DNA from: Nymphaea colorata
Lineage: Eukaryota; Streptophyta; Magnoliopsida; Nymphaeales; Nymphaeaceae
NCBI RefSeq assembly: GCF_008831285.2
Contig: NC_045147.1
Coordinates: 8,958,334 to 9,022,333, forward strand
Reading direction: 5' to 3'
Length of the DNA: 64,000 bases
Shown: positions 46,680-58,440 of the stretch, piece after piece
How positions within the stretch are numbered: position 1 is the stretch's first letter
Layout: each line of letters starts with the position of its first letter
Made by a program: the position numbers and the translations under genes
Notes under the pieces: generated by a model
Told to the model about the DNA's origin: nothing
Seen by the model: only the letters and a program-made list of their open reading frames with translations
Database searches by the model: none

Positions 46680-49600
46680 GCTGAGCACAGATATTAATCA
46701 TGCTAAGCTTGTTACAACATCTAGAAAAATCACCAATAAGAAGGGCCTTCATAAACATATTTGCTACCTCTTATTCAGAAGCTACATGAATAGTAGACAA
46801 CAACACCTCCTTGTATGAGATCCTGAACATAATGATAATCCACCTCGATATGTTTTGTGCTCTCATGAAACACTAGATTATTAGCAGTGTAAGTGGCAGC
46901 CTTGTTATCACAATACATTTCATAGGAAGAGGAACATGAACACTTAGACTTGTTAGCATATATTTAGCCCAAGTCATCAATAGCCGTTTGAGCCATTCTC
47001 TCTTTCGGATTTTGCACTTGACCTAGAAACTACATTTTGTTTCTTGCTTCTCCATTATATGAGGTTGCCTTCAACAAAGACATAGAAGCTTGTGGTGGAT
47101 TTTCTATCGTCAACAGACCCTGCATAGTTAGCATCACTATAAGCAACAATCTGTAGAGAGTCACTTTTCTTGAATAGGAGCCTCTATCTAGGGATGACAT
47201 TAGATATTTTAAAACCATCAATGCAGCATCCCAGTGAACTTTTCTGGGCTTCTCCATAAATTGACTTAACTTCCCAATGGCAAAGCTAATGTATGGTCTA
47301 GTCAAAATGACATAAAGAAGTTTGCCAATGAGAGATCTGTAAGATCATGAATCCACTACCTCTGGTTGATTATCGTGAAGATGAAGACGTGGGTTCATAG
47401 GAAGATTAGCAGGCTTGGCTCCTAACATCCATATATCTTGCAATAGGTCAAGTACATATTTTCTCTGAGACAAAACTACACCTTCCTTGTTATGGGCAAC
47501 CTTAATCTCAAAAAAATATCACAAGTGACCAAGATCTCATGTGACAAAGTGCTTCTAAAGGAAAGTTTTCGTAGTCGAAATCTCTTCATTACAATAACCT
47601 ATTAGGCTAATGTCATTAACGTATCCTACCAAAACTATACCTTTGGAGGTCTTATTGTTGAATAGAGAATGATCCACAAGAGATCTTTCAAATCCACACT
47701 ATGAAACAACTTCAAATAATTTATGGAACCATGCCCTGGGACTCTGTGAGATTAGTAATGTTTGTTGATGACTAGTCGGTACAGTATGAACTAACATAGC
47801 ATGAATGAACTATTGTAAGTTGTCACCAAGATGATCAGTAGAAACAAACTGTGAGATAGAATGCATGGTACATAGTCTCATACCTTTGCGTAGAGCTATA
47901 GGTAGGTCCAGAGATAGATCAATGTCAAGTATACTCATTTCAGTAGAGTTCACACCCTAAGAAGACTCTGATAGTCAATCATGAGAGGGATCAAGTCAGC
48001 ATGTATAGACCAATGAGGGCTCCAGGAACTGATTCACAGTCAGAGTAGAGGAAGGAAAAGACTATACTAGGACTGGAGGAATAGGTAAAGGAATAGGAAA
48101 AGACATCTCAGAGGACACTAAATGAACACTAAAGTAGGGCTGGTACTCAAAGAAAGTGACATCCACACGAATAAACTCTTTGTGAGTTAACATATCAAAG
48201 CACTTTTAATCTTTTTTGTTTTGAGGATAGCCAATGAATACACACTTAATGGCTTGAGCAGCAAGTGTATCACATTTAGGACCAAGAATATGAACAAAAC
48301 AAGTACAACCAAATACTTTGGGTGCAATGGGAAATAATGGACGATTAGAGTAAACAAGTTTAATAGGGACTTTGTTGTCAATTGAGGATGACGGTAAATG
48401 ATTGGTCAAGTACAAGCCATGAGCATTGCATCACCCCATAAGTAAGCATGTACATGATTATGTAGCATTATAGTACATGCAAATTCTTTTCGCAACTCCA
48501 TTTTGTTGCGAGTATGGGGGCATGTAAATTGGAGAGATGCAATTTTAAGAATAAAAGGTTATTGAGATCGATGATTTGAACTCAAAAGTATTATCAGTGG
48601 GAATACACTTGACTATAAAATCAAAACTGAGTTTTTATTTCAATAATCAGGTTTTTGAGAGTATAAACAAAATCAGACCTTTCTTTCAAAGAAATACCCA
48701 ACTAATTCGAGAGTAATCATTGACAAAAATCAGAAAATACCTAAATTTAGATTGGCTAGCAACCCTGCTAGGTCCCCCACATCAACGTGAAGAAGATCAA
48801 ACAACTCTTAACTCGATAGATTAAGACTCAAAGGAAACCTACTACGAGTAAGTTTGCCAAGTTGATAGGCCTCACATTGAAATGACTTTGTGACTAATAG
48901 ATGAGGTAGGATGTACTGGAGCTTGGACCCTGAAGGATGACTAAGTCTGAGATGCCACTCAAAGGATGTTGACTCTGATGTACTGCAGACTTCGATGTAG
49001 AAGAATAGCTGTAGACTCCATAGGATTTGATAGGATGTAGATGCCCCCTTTCTCATTGTCGCCACCAACCGTCTTCCTAATTTGTAAGTCCTGAAATGAG
49101 CATGAACCATGATGAAAAATAACTCGACAATGTAAACCAGTAGTCAACTGTTTAATATATAGCAAATGAGATTGAAACTCAAGAGCATATAAGACATGTG
49201 GAATGGTCATGGACTGAGAAAGCTTCACATCTCCATACCCAAAAACAGGAGACATTCTACCATCTGGAATTTTGACATGACGTGGCTGGGAAATCTCTGT
49301 AAGGAGGTGAAAGAACCAGGCCTACTATAAAAATGGCTCGATGACCTGAGTCAATAATTCAAGAAAACCTGAATAAGGTGTGGATGTACGCAGAGAGAGA
49401 GCTCGATCAATCAAAGCTATGTAAACTGAAGCTTGTGAGGCTTTGTGCGCCAAAAACTGCTCATACTTAGATCTGTGAATACTAACTGTAATTGTCTTTG
49501 ACACTGAGCAATGAGAGCCGTCCAAAGTAGGAGTGCCTACCTGGGCCAAGCCCACAAGAGGCTAGGCAAGGCTCTTCCCATGTTTAGTCAAGGTACCCTT

Positions 49601-50420
49601 GCCCTGTGCTACAGAGGATGAACGACCATGTTTGTCCCAGCAATGATCCTCCAAGTATCACATCTTCCCACAATCGATGCATTGGAACCTCCCACGACCA
49701 CCAGTTCTATGACTTGTACTTCTTCTTCTAGCACTATAAATGCTGCCCTGACCATGACCACCCCCCACAATAAGAGTTGAAGGGAGAGCCTCACCAACCA
49801 GCTGGGACAACTAGACAAGGTAATAGCAAGATGACTACATTTATTGTATGTGTTAGAGAGGTTAGGGCTTTCATTCTTAGTGAGCATCTGAACCTTTAAC
49901 TGCATACTCATGTGACAGACCAGCAATAAACTTTGCAACTATGGTAGATTCAAAGTGTGACTTATAACAAGATTTGCACGGGGGATGCAGGAATTTCAGC
50001 CTCTCATAGGTTGCTTTAACATATGCAAAGTATTGTGATAAATCCTAATCTCAATGTCAAAGATTGTGCAAATTTCCTTCAACTTGAAGAATTTTACTAA
50101 CGTTTTTGTCCTTTGAGTATGTCTACCTAAGGAATTCCCATATCTCCTTAGGAGTGGTATGGTAGGCAATAGTGGGAGCAATCTGTGGCGGGATGTTATT
50201 CATAATCCAAGACATAATAACCATGTTGTTGTCTTATTTCCATGTCATGTATGTCATGTACTTCCCTGACTTGGCAATAGGTTCATCCGCTTCAAATATA
50301 TGCCTCTTTCAATGCCTTGTAACTGACATTATAAAAGATATAGACCATAATTCATAGTTCTGTCCATCCACCATGATCGTAGACCTATAGGAGAAGGGAT
50401 TGCCGGTTACTTTGTATTCA
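46680..50420 (-). pseudogene. Decayed copia gag-pol of element C
   Basis: Read on the minus strand: gag from about 50420 (DGQNYELWSISFIMSV), a zinc-knuckle remnant near 49680, protease-flanking and pre-integrase segments at 49255-48808 (WHLRLSHPSGSKL, CEAYQLGKLTRS), integrase at about 48760-48190 (FGCTCFVHILGPK), then RT and RNase H pieces to 46900 ([15 protein letters not shown] at about 47290). Stops and frameshifts occur throughout. Same family as elements A and B. Confidence 0.85.
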
Positions 50421-51149
50421 TTTCCACCATTTGACTAACTGTTTTCATCTATAATTAAACATAATAGTAAGCAATATCAAGGGGAAAGAAACTACCCAAA
50501 AATGCAGTAAGTAGACACACAAAGAACGCCCAACTTGTAATGAAGTAGTCACGCAAAAGGCTGATCAACAAAACAGAAGCCAGACATATCACATGCAACA
50601 CCACTAACAACTTAGATAGAGTTCCACAATAGGCAGATCTCAAGGAATTTTCTGACCAACAACAATACATGGTACTATTCATCAAAATAAAGTAGAAAAC
50701 CAGCACAAAGTGATGAACATATCACACAATCCACACTTACGTCGCCAATGCCACAACCACATCCCACAAACATCAAGAAACTGCTCCCTACTTCATGTTA
50801 TTTATTTTCACATCGAGAGTCTCATCACGTCTACATCAGAAAAAAAAAACGTGATTAGACTCCACACACAAGGGTGATCAGCAGATTAGAACTTGATCAG
50901 ATCTGGACATTATGTCTTCAGATCTGAAATAGATATAATCCTTGTGGTAGAGAAGGAAGAACCTCAGATCTGACGTTCCAGAAAAGTCAGACGATCTGAA
51001 TCATATTAGAATCTGATAAAAAAACCAATTAGAGAATACTGACAGAAAGATGCAGTGGCCAAAATCTCCCCACTATCGTCAGAGTTTGCCAGAAAATGGT
51101 CACCACCAATGGAAGCCCACTGTTGTCATGGCCGATGGCTCTGATACCA

Positions 51150-51341
51150 TGGTGGAACTCACAATTGGAGAAAGAGTCAAAAGGCTATAATTTAGCAATC
51201 CTAATCTCTAACTAAAGAGAGATTAGGGGTCTGCAAGCCTCCTTACATAAGAGAACTACACAAATATAAGAAATGCCTAAAGAGGACTCTAACTCTCTAA
51301 AACTAGAAAACTACCAAACTTGAACATAAACTCTCTAATTT

Positions 51342-51346
<5 letters not shown>
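51150..51346 (-). repeat. Upstream LTR of element C
   Basis: Plus-strand text begins TGGTGGAACTCAC and ends TTTCAATA, where the other LTR has TTTCAACA. The terminal CA appears mutated to TA next to the TA microsatellite. Confidence 0.85.
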
Positions 51347-51412
<66 letters not shown>

Positions 51413-51992
51413 AGGAAATTTACAAGAGAGACATAGAGAGGTACCAAGAAGTATTTATAGTTTATACACAACCAACCCTCACATGTGCATGCATGAAGAC
51501 ATCAATATTCACGCACATTCACATGTACGTGCATATTGACATGCACATATAACATGCATGTGTACACATGAAAGGAAGACACAGATCAGATCAGATGGTG
51601 TTGAACATCTAGTTTAGGCAACTTAAATAGACAGAAAATGATACAATGTGAAAAACATGTCAGTAGCTCTATGACAGTTTTCTCACCACTATTCCTTGAA
51701 AAGGTTCCAACTGTATTTAGTTTTAGCAACTCTCCATGCACTTGAATCATGGTCTCCTGCTAGCATCACCAAACATAGCCTAGCTTGATCCCCAATGCAG
51801 CTACAACTTTTTCTGCATCAGGACGATCTTGGACCTCAACATGGAATAGAGTTACCAACATTTCATTGCAAAGGTGAAAGCAAAGATATTAACATTGATT
51901 ATGTAACAACAGAACATTGACAATAATTGATAACAAAACTGCTCTGTTTGTGAGGCAAAAAATAAAGAAAAGGATACCTCTGATTCAATGAA
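51347..51992. other. TA and GA microsatellites and gene 3' flank
   Basis: TA run at about 51344-51390 followed by a GA run to 51412. Then comes sequence downstream of the DeSI-like gene, with repeated 'catgcatgtgtacac' type words at about 51480-51570. No other gene. Confidence 0.5.
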
Positions 51993-52418
51993 TTACTTGT
52001 GGAAATGAGGTGCATATGGTTCAGCCAAATATTCTTGAACATCTGGTAGATGCCTAACGGCAGTAACCTGAATACTTTTAGGCAGTAGGCAATTGCGCAA
52101 AGAGCCTAAAGAACAAAGATCTAATATGTTCTAGCAAAAGGTAAGTGAACAAGAAAGAAAAGCGGCAGATAGTCACCTAATTTCACAAGGCGATTCACCC
52201 AGCCAGGAATAGACTTTCTAGTCAAGCACATACACACATCATCAATGAAGTGGTTGCAATCTTTCACAATTTGATGATACGTGTCTCCCTGGAATTTACC
52301 TACGAGATGTTCAATGAATGATTTAAATTCTGATGTTGACATGTCTGTGGTGCCCAAGCAGATAGAGTGCCTAGAGATAAAACCAGGACTATTTTTAGGT
52401 TCCACATTAAAAACTCCA
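51993..52418 (-). CDS. DeSI-like PPPDE thiol peptidase, last two exons
   Basis: Minus-strand exons 52418-52177 and 52105-51993 join in frame. The first encodes VFNVEPKNSPGF, LGTTDMSTSEF, GDTYHQIVKDCNHF and PGWVNRLVKLG. The second encodes SLRNCLLPKSIQVTAVRHLPDVQEYL and ends in TAA. This is the C-terminal half of the PPPDE/DeSI fold, a papain-like cysteine isopeptidase family linked to removal of SUMO or ubiquitin. The catalytic Cys (in KDCNHF) is present; the catalytic His would be in an upstream exon that I could not find. Borders are TGTAG acceptor, G|GTGACT donor and TTTAG acceptor. Copia element D starts about 445 bp upstream, in the intron that should lead to the missing exon. The C-terminus is shorter than in most plant members, which continue with an acidic Ser-rich tail. 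It may be a gene whose 5' exons lie beyond 58100 or beyond the window, or a truncated copy. Confidence 0.75.
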
Positions 52419-52862
52419 CTACAGATATGATCTACCATGAAAATAAAAGATAAGCAAGAAATGAGTACTAGAAATTGTGCTCCCATACTTAATAAAAACT
52501 GGTCTCAACTTAGCTGGATCTGAGATGCATTTGCTTAAATGCCATTGTCTGCAACAATCATGATAGTCTTCTGCTTCCCTGTTTGGAAACTCAAACATTT
52601 GATACTCAGAAGAGAAAATTGCTTAACGTAAGGAATAAGAACATAATAGAGTAGAAGTAAAGACCTTGCATTTCATTAGTAAATTCTAAAAAAAATGTCA
52701 AGCTCTTGTTTACATGCTCTAGGTTTATTGAGCTTCCCCAAGCCATAGGGTTTCTTGATATATACTATGTTCCACGAGTAATGCCTAATAGAAAATGTTA
52801 ACAAAGCTGATAACAAAAACAATTGCTTTTTCGCATTAGAACTCCACCTACTAGGTGAGAAT

Positions 52863-53140
52863 TGTTAACATATCATGTGTAGGGAACCGGGTCTGGATCC
52901 AGACCCGGTCCCATGGGCACGGGTACCGAGAGTGGCTCGGTACCCTAGGCGGTTTTCCCTCTTATTTAATCCCACTTATGGTGTAATTGTTGATTAAGTG
53001 GAATAACATTTTCTCTCTCCTAGGGTTGCGGTTGTGCCCCTAGGTTAGAGCTTCTCTGTGGTTTTTTACCTCTCTTTGAGGTTTTCCATGTATATTGTGT
53101 GTTCCTTCTCTTTCCCTCCATCTTGGTGTGTGTTTCTACA
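52863..53140 (+). repeat. 5' LTR of element D
   Basis: TGTTAACATATCATG to GTTTCTACA. Contains a perfect 22-bp palindrome (52887-52908) and a perfect 10-bp stem with 5-base loop (52921-52930 with 52936-52945). Confidence 0.95.
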
Positions 53141-53229
53141 TGGTATCAGAGCCAACGCGTGAGAGATTGTTGGTGTGATAGTCGTGTTTCCGCCGGTTTT
53201 TTTTGTCGCTACTGTTTCCGCCGGTTTTT

Positions 53230-53490
53230 TCTGCTGCTGCTGCACCGTCGCTCTCTGCTGCGCCGCCGCCGTCCAGCGCTGCCAGCTGCGCCGCCACCGT
53301 CCAGCGCTGCCAGCTGCGCCGCCATCGTCCAGCGCGGTTGTTCTCTGCTGCGTTGCCACCGTCCAGCGCCGCCGTCGCCCACTTCAGCGCCGCCGCCGTC
53401 CAGCGCCACCGCCGTCCAGCGCCACCGCTGCCCACTGCCGTCGCTCTCTTCAGCACCGCCGCCATCCAGCGCCGCCGTCGTCTAGCGCCG
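53230..53490 (+). repeat. GC-rich minisatellite in the leader of element D
   Basis: About a dozen imperfect copies of a 15-27 bp unit around GCCGTCCAGCGCC fill the space between the primer-binding site and gag. All frames on both strands stay open here because the repeat lacks AT; these frames are not evidence of genes. Confidence 0.85.
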
Positions 53491-53545
53491 CTGCATCTTG
53501 TTTGTCGTCTCTGGCGCTGGGTATTCTTTCTCCTTGGTGATTGTG

Positions 53546-56500
53546 ATGGCCGAGGAGATGTCCCTCAAGATCGATGATGCCCTAGACTCGGGCAGCAATA
53601 CCAAGAGCGAGATCTTGCCTGTTCAAGTCACCTCCATCCGGCTGAACAAGGATAACTATCTCTCTTGGTCGGCTGCCCTAGAAATTGGGATAACCAGTCG
53701 TGGTCGCCTGTCCTACATTACTGGGGAGAAGCTTGCACCTTCAAAAACCGATCCGCGATGGGCTACTTGGGCGTTGGAAGATAGTCAGGTTAAAGTATGG
53801 ATTATTAGTTCTGTTTCTGCAGATATTCAGTCTTTGATCTTGCGTAAATCGACTGCCTACGACATGTGGACTGTGCTTGCACGGATGTATGGCCGTAAGA
53901 AGAGAGTATTGCGTACGTACCAAATCAAACGTAGCATATACTCTCTTAAACAGGGTGACTTGTCTGTAGCCGCTTTCTTTGCAGCCCTAAAGACTAAGTG
54001 GGAGGAACTTGACTACCATGTGAATGATGACTGGCACTGTGGGTCTGATCATGCCTTGTACTGGGACAAAGAATGGATGGATCGGACGTTTATTTTTCTT
54101 GGAGGCTTACGCGATGAATTTGAATCCATTAGGAGCCAAATTCTCAATTGTGACGAGGTCCCCGGAATTGAAGAGGTGTATGCCCGTGTGGAATCTGAGG
54201 AACAACGTCGCCAGGTGATGCATATTGACACCAGTCAAGGGAGTTCTCCTTCAGCCTTTGTTAGTCGTGCTTCTGGGATTTGACAGCGTCCTGTTCGGCG
54301 GTGTAGCCATTGCAACAAATCAGGACATTCTGTTGATTTTTGTTGGGATCTTCATCCTGAGAGGCGGCTTGTCCGGGGTCGTCCTCCTTCTAGCCGCCGG
54401 AGTCCTTCTGTGCCTGAGCCTAGTCAGAGTAGTCCTTCAAATGTTGCCAAATCTAAGCTTTCCTCCGATCAAATCAAAGAACTGCAAGCGTATATCAGCC
54501 GGCTGTCTACTACTCAGGAGGATACTTCCACGTCTGAGGGGGCTAAGTTAGCCCAAGCTCTCGTGGCCACTAGTGACCAAGGTAATTCCTCACATGGTGA
54601 TTGGATTGTTGACAGTGGTGCTACGCATCATATGACAGGGGACCCTAAGATGTTCCAAGAATATAAATTGTCTTCGGGGCAGCAACGTGTATCTATGGCT
54701 GATGGTTCTTGTATCTCTGTGGCTGAAAAAGGGAGTTTGTCCTTGTTAAATAAATACTGTCTTCATAATGCTCTTCATGTTCCCAATATTCCTGTGAATT
54801 TGTTATCTGTTATTACTAAAGAACTCAACTGTAATCTGATCTTTTCTGCTGATCGGTGTTTTCTGCAGGACTTGGTGACGGGGCAGAAGATTGGGATTGA
54901 TTCGGCTATTGATGGACTCTACAGACTGCCTGTGCAGGTTGCGTCCGCTCTTATTTCAGCCACTAGTGGACAGTTGTCAGGCATGGAAGACAGATCTACT
55001 ATTATGCGATGGCACGAGCGGCTTGGTCATCTTCCGTTTCCATTGATTAAGAAGTTGTTTCCTAGTTTGTTTCCTTCCATGGACTCCTTCACCTGTGAAG
55101 TGTGTCAGTTGGCTAAACATGTTAGGGCCTCGTACCCTATTTCATTCAATAAAACCACTCGTCCTTTTGCTTTGGTTCATTCTGATGTTTGGGGTCCTTC
55201 GGGAGTACCCACTTGTCGTGGTTTTTATTACTTTATGACCCTTATTGATGATTACTCCCGTTGTACGTTCGTGTATCTGTTGAAAGAACGTAGTGAAGTT
55301 CCCATTATTGTCAAAACTTTTGTGGCCTTTGTTGAGACTCAGTTTCAGACGTCTGTCCAAGCCTTTCGCACCGATAATGCTAGAGAGTATGTCTCTCAAT
55401 CCCTAGATGATTTCTTGAAGAGCAAGGGTATTGTTCATGAAACGTCATGTAGTTACACACCTCCCCAAAATGGCGTGGCTGAATGGAAGAATCGCCATTT
55501 GCTTGATGTCACCCGGGCTCTTCTGTTCCATCAACAGGTTCCCAAGCGCTACTGGGGTGATGCGCTTCTCACTAGTGCCCACCTTATCAACCGTATGCCT
55601 ACCCGTGTGTTGCAGGGCCATTCCCCGTACTCTATGCTTTGGCCTACTCAGAATCCCTGGCCTCTTACTCCTCGGGTGTTCGGGTGTGTCTGTTTTGTTC
55701 ATGACCATAGTCCCACCGTCAAGAAACTTGATCCTCGGTCTGTCAAGGCTGTCTTCCTGGGGTATTCCTCCACTCAGAAGGGATACAAATGTGTTGATCC
55801 TACCACCTCTAAAGTCTATGTTTCCCGGGACGTCACCTTCCATGAACATGAGGCATACTTTCAAGTGAATCCTCTTCAGGGGGAGTATTTAGGGCACAGT
55901 AGTGAAAAGTATTCCTCAAATCAGTTGATTCAGTTTACGGATTTCTTGGATTACAAGGCCAGTGACAGTGTGGCAGACAAAGTCAGAGATGATAGAGACC
56001 GTCACATGGACGAGGGTCTTGTTGATAATCAGCCTACAGCTCGTGATCATTTGTTTGGCCAGGTGTACAGAAGGAAGAAGACAGATGTGATTGAAAATGT
56101 TGATGTAACCAATCCCAATCCTGTGAGCTCCCCGGATGACCCAAGTCTAATCAATGAAGAGCTTCCTATAGCCCTGCGCAAGGCACCAGGTCTTGCACTT
56201 CTCATCCTATTCAGAGATTTGTCTCTTATGCGAAATTGAGTAAGAATTACAAGTGCTTTATAACATCCTTGTCTAAGTATGTTATTCCCAGGTGTGTGGA
56301 AGATGCTAGAGAGGATCCTAAATGGCTACAGGCCATGACAGATGAGATGAATGCCTTGGCAAAGAATGACACTTGGGAAGTTGTGGATATTCCCAAAGGG
56401 ACTCATTTAGTTGGTTCAAAGTGGGTGTTCAATGTGAAGTACAAACCAGATGGTACTGTGGAAAGGTATAAGGCTCGGCTTGTTGCAAAGGGGTTCAGCC

Positions 56501-57828
56501 AGAAATATGGTATTGATTATCTTGAAACCTTTGCCCCTGTTGCCAAACTGAAAACTGTGAGGGTCATATTAGCACTTGCCGTGAAAAAGGGGTGGAGCAT
56601 GGATCAACTTGATGTTAAGAACGCATTCTTGAATTGCCATCTAGAAGAAGAGGTCTATATGAGTATGCCTCCTGGATATGTTCAAAGCGAAAAATGCTGT
56701 CATCTTAAGAAAGCCTTGTATGGATTAAAGCAGTCTCCTAGAGCATGGTTTGAAAGACTGAGGATAGTGATGAAGACAAATGGATACAAACAAGGAAATG
56801 GTGATCACACCCTATTCATTAAGCAGAGAGATGGCCTGAGTCTTCTTCTTGTGTATGTTGATGATATGATAGTCACAGGTGACGATGAAGAAGAGAAAAA
56901 GAAGATGAAGGAGAGGTTAGCTGCTGAATTTGATCTTAAAGATTTGGGTAAACTAAGGTACTTTCTGGGGATAGAGATTGCTCGGTCAGAGACAAGGCTA
57001 GTTATGAGCCAAAGGAAATACACTCTGGATCTTCTAGAGGAGACAGGCAAACTTGGATGCAGACCCTTTCTAACTCCAATGGAGTCTAGTACAAAGATAA
57101 GCATCAAAACTGGCAACATCCTAGATGAGGAAGGAAAAGGGCGGTATCAGAGGCTGGTTGGTAAGCTCATCTATCTTACTCTTACTCGCCCTGATATTAC
57201 TTATGCTGTGAATGTGTTGAGTCAGTTTATGCATGCTCCTACTGATTGTCACTGGAAGAGTGCAGAAAGAGTGTTGGGGTACCTAAAGAATGACCTAGGA
57301 AAAGGATTACTCTATACTCAGCAAGACCAACTTAATATTGAAGGGTACTCTGACGCAGATTGGGCAGGATGTACTGATACTAGGAGGTCTACCACAGGGT
57401 ACTGCATCTTTCTGGGGGGTAACCTAGTTGTATGGAGAAGTAAGAGGCAGGAAGTTTGCTCTAGATCCAGTGCTGAGGCTGAATACAGGGTTGTGGCTAT
57501 GGGAGTTACAGAAATGTTATGGTTAAAGATTCTCCTAGCAGATATTGGTGTTGAAATAGAAGAGAAGATGAGGATGTACTGCGACAACAAGTCTGCAATT
57601 AATCTTGCGAATAATCCTGTTTTGCATGACAGAACTAAACATGTGGAGATTGATCGCCACTTCATACGGGAACGCATAGATTCAAAGGAGTTGATCCTAC
57701 CTTATATGAAGTCTGAAGATCAAATTGCAGATGTTCTAACCAAAGCCTTATGTACATCTCAATTCGAGAAAAATGTAAGCAAGCTTGGCATGTTTGACAT
57801 GTATGCCAAGCTTGAGGGGGAGTGTTAA
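53546..57828 (+). pseudogene. Copia gag-pol of element D, one stop and one frameshift
   Basis: Gag from ATG 53546 (IRLNKDNYLSWSAALEIGI), zinc knuckle CSHCNKSGHSVDFC at 54302-54343, protease WIVDSGATHHM near 54602, pre-integrase MRWHERLGHLP near 55004, integrase 55160-55500 (DVWGPSGVP, LIDDYSRCTF, FRTDNAREY, QNGVAEWKNR), reverse transcriptase 56310-57050 (YVDDMIVTGDD near 56850) and RNase H 57340-57800 (SDADWAGC, RSSAEAEYR). A TGA at 54281-54283 separates gag from the rest without a frame change. A frameshift of one base lies near 56185-56195, so the last third is read in another frame (56236-57828). Otherwise full length. The final codon and stop lie inside the 3' LTR. Confidence 0.93.
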
Positions 57829-58100
57829 CATATCATGTGTAGGGAATCGGGTCTGGATCCAGACCCGGTCCCATGGGCACGGGTACCGAGAGTGGCTCGG
57901 TACCCTAGGCGGTTTTCCCTCTTATTTAATCCCACTTATGGTGTAATTGTTGATTAAGTGGAATAACATTTTCTCTCTCCTAGGGTTGCGGTTGTGCCCC
58001 TAGGTTAGAGCTTCTCCGTGGTTTTTCACCTCTCTTTGAGGTTTTCCACGTATATTGTGTGTTCCTTCTCTTTCCCTCCATCTTAGTGTGTGTTTCTACA
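57823..58100 (+). repeat. 3' LTR of element D
   Basis: Same length as the 5' LTR; five substitutions, one of which shortens the palindrome by one base pair at each end. Confidence 0.95.
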
Positions 58101-58105
58101 AGAAT

Positions 58106-58440
58106 CAAACATATGTCAACTGTACCTGCTGAGTAAGTTTTAATTTACTATTGTCATTTTTTACTATGAAATATTTAAGGCCCGTTTGGTTGACACCTCA
58201 AAAAAAACTTGGTCTTTTAAAAACCAAGTATTGTGAAAGCTTGGGTTTCTAAAAACCAAGTTAGAGGACACCTCAAAAAAAACTTGGTCCTTTAAAAAAA
58301 AAAGTTTTGTGAAAGCTTGGTTTCTAACCCATTTTTAAAACCTAGTTTCTATGTTTGGGTCACAATGCACAAACCAAGTATTCACTTTTCAAAACCTGCC
58401 TTTTTGTTTATATGAAAAAAATGAATTTTTGAGGGTATAA
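58106..58440 (+). repeat. Imperfect 74-bp duplication in a MITE-like segment
   Basis: Begins near 58182 with GGCCCGTTTGGTTGACACC, a sequence style common at ends of small hAT-type elements. The unit starting GACACCTCAAAAAAAACTTGG occurs at 58193 and again at 58267, and AACCAAG/CTTGGTT words recur in both orientations. The other end of the element is unclear. Confidence 0.5.

Larger units (their letters stand above)
41071..51346 (-). mobile_element. Ty1/copia retrotransposon C, old, split by element B
   Basis: Minus-strand element. Its downstream LTR is 41071-41192 plus 46593-46668 (198 bp once the nested insertion is removed). Its upstream LTR is 51150-51346 (197 bp), with an adjoining primer-binding site at 51138-51149 (GCTCTGATACCA, complement of TGGTATCAGAGC). 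A purine tract abuts the other LTR (complement of CTTCCCTTCAAGC at 46669-46681). Flanks are TATAT on both sides (41066-41070 and 51347-51351), though the right flank sits in a TA microsatellite, so the duplication is only suggestive. The LTRs differ at about 28 positions, making this the oldest of the four. Confidence 0.88.
52863..58100 (+). mobile_element. Ty1/copia retrotransposon D, young, different family
   Basis: Two 278-bp LTRs (52863-53140, 57823-58100) with 5 differences by eye, perfect AGAAT target duplication (52858-52862 and 58101-58105), primer-binding site TGGTATCAGAGC at 53141-53152, and purine tract TTGAGGGGGAG directly before the 3' LTR. It is inserted in opposite orientation to the DeSI-like gene. 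LTR and gag are unlike those of elements A-C, so this is a separate lineage. Confidence 0.95.

Noticed and set aside
46419-46818. Open frames across the element B/C junction
   Set aside because: They cover LTR sequence of both elements and match no protein.
53099-53577. Several 100-128 codon Pro/Ala/Ser-rich frames on both strands
   Set aside because: All are translations of the GC-rich minisatellite in the leader of element D.
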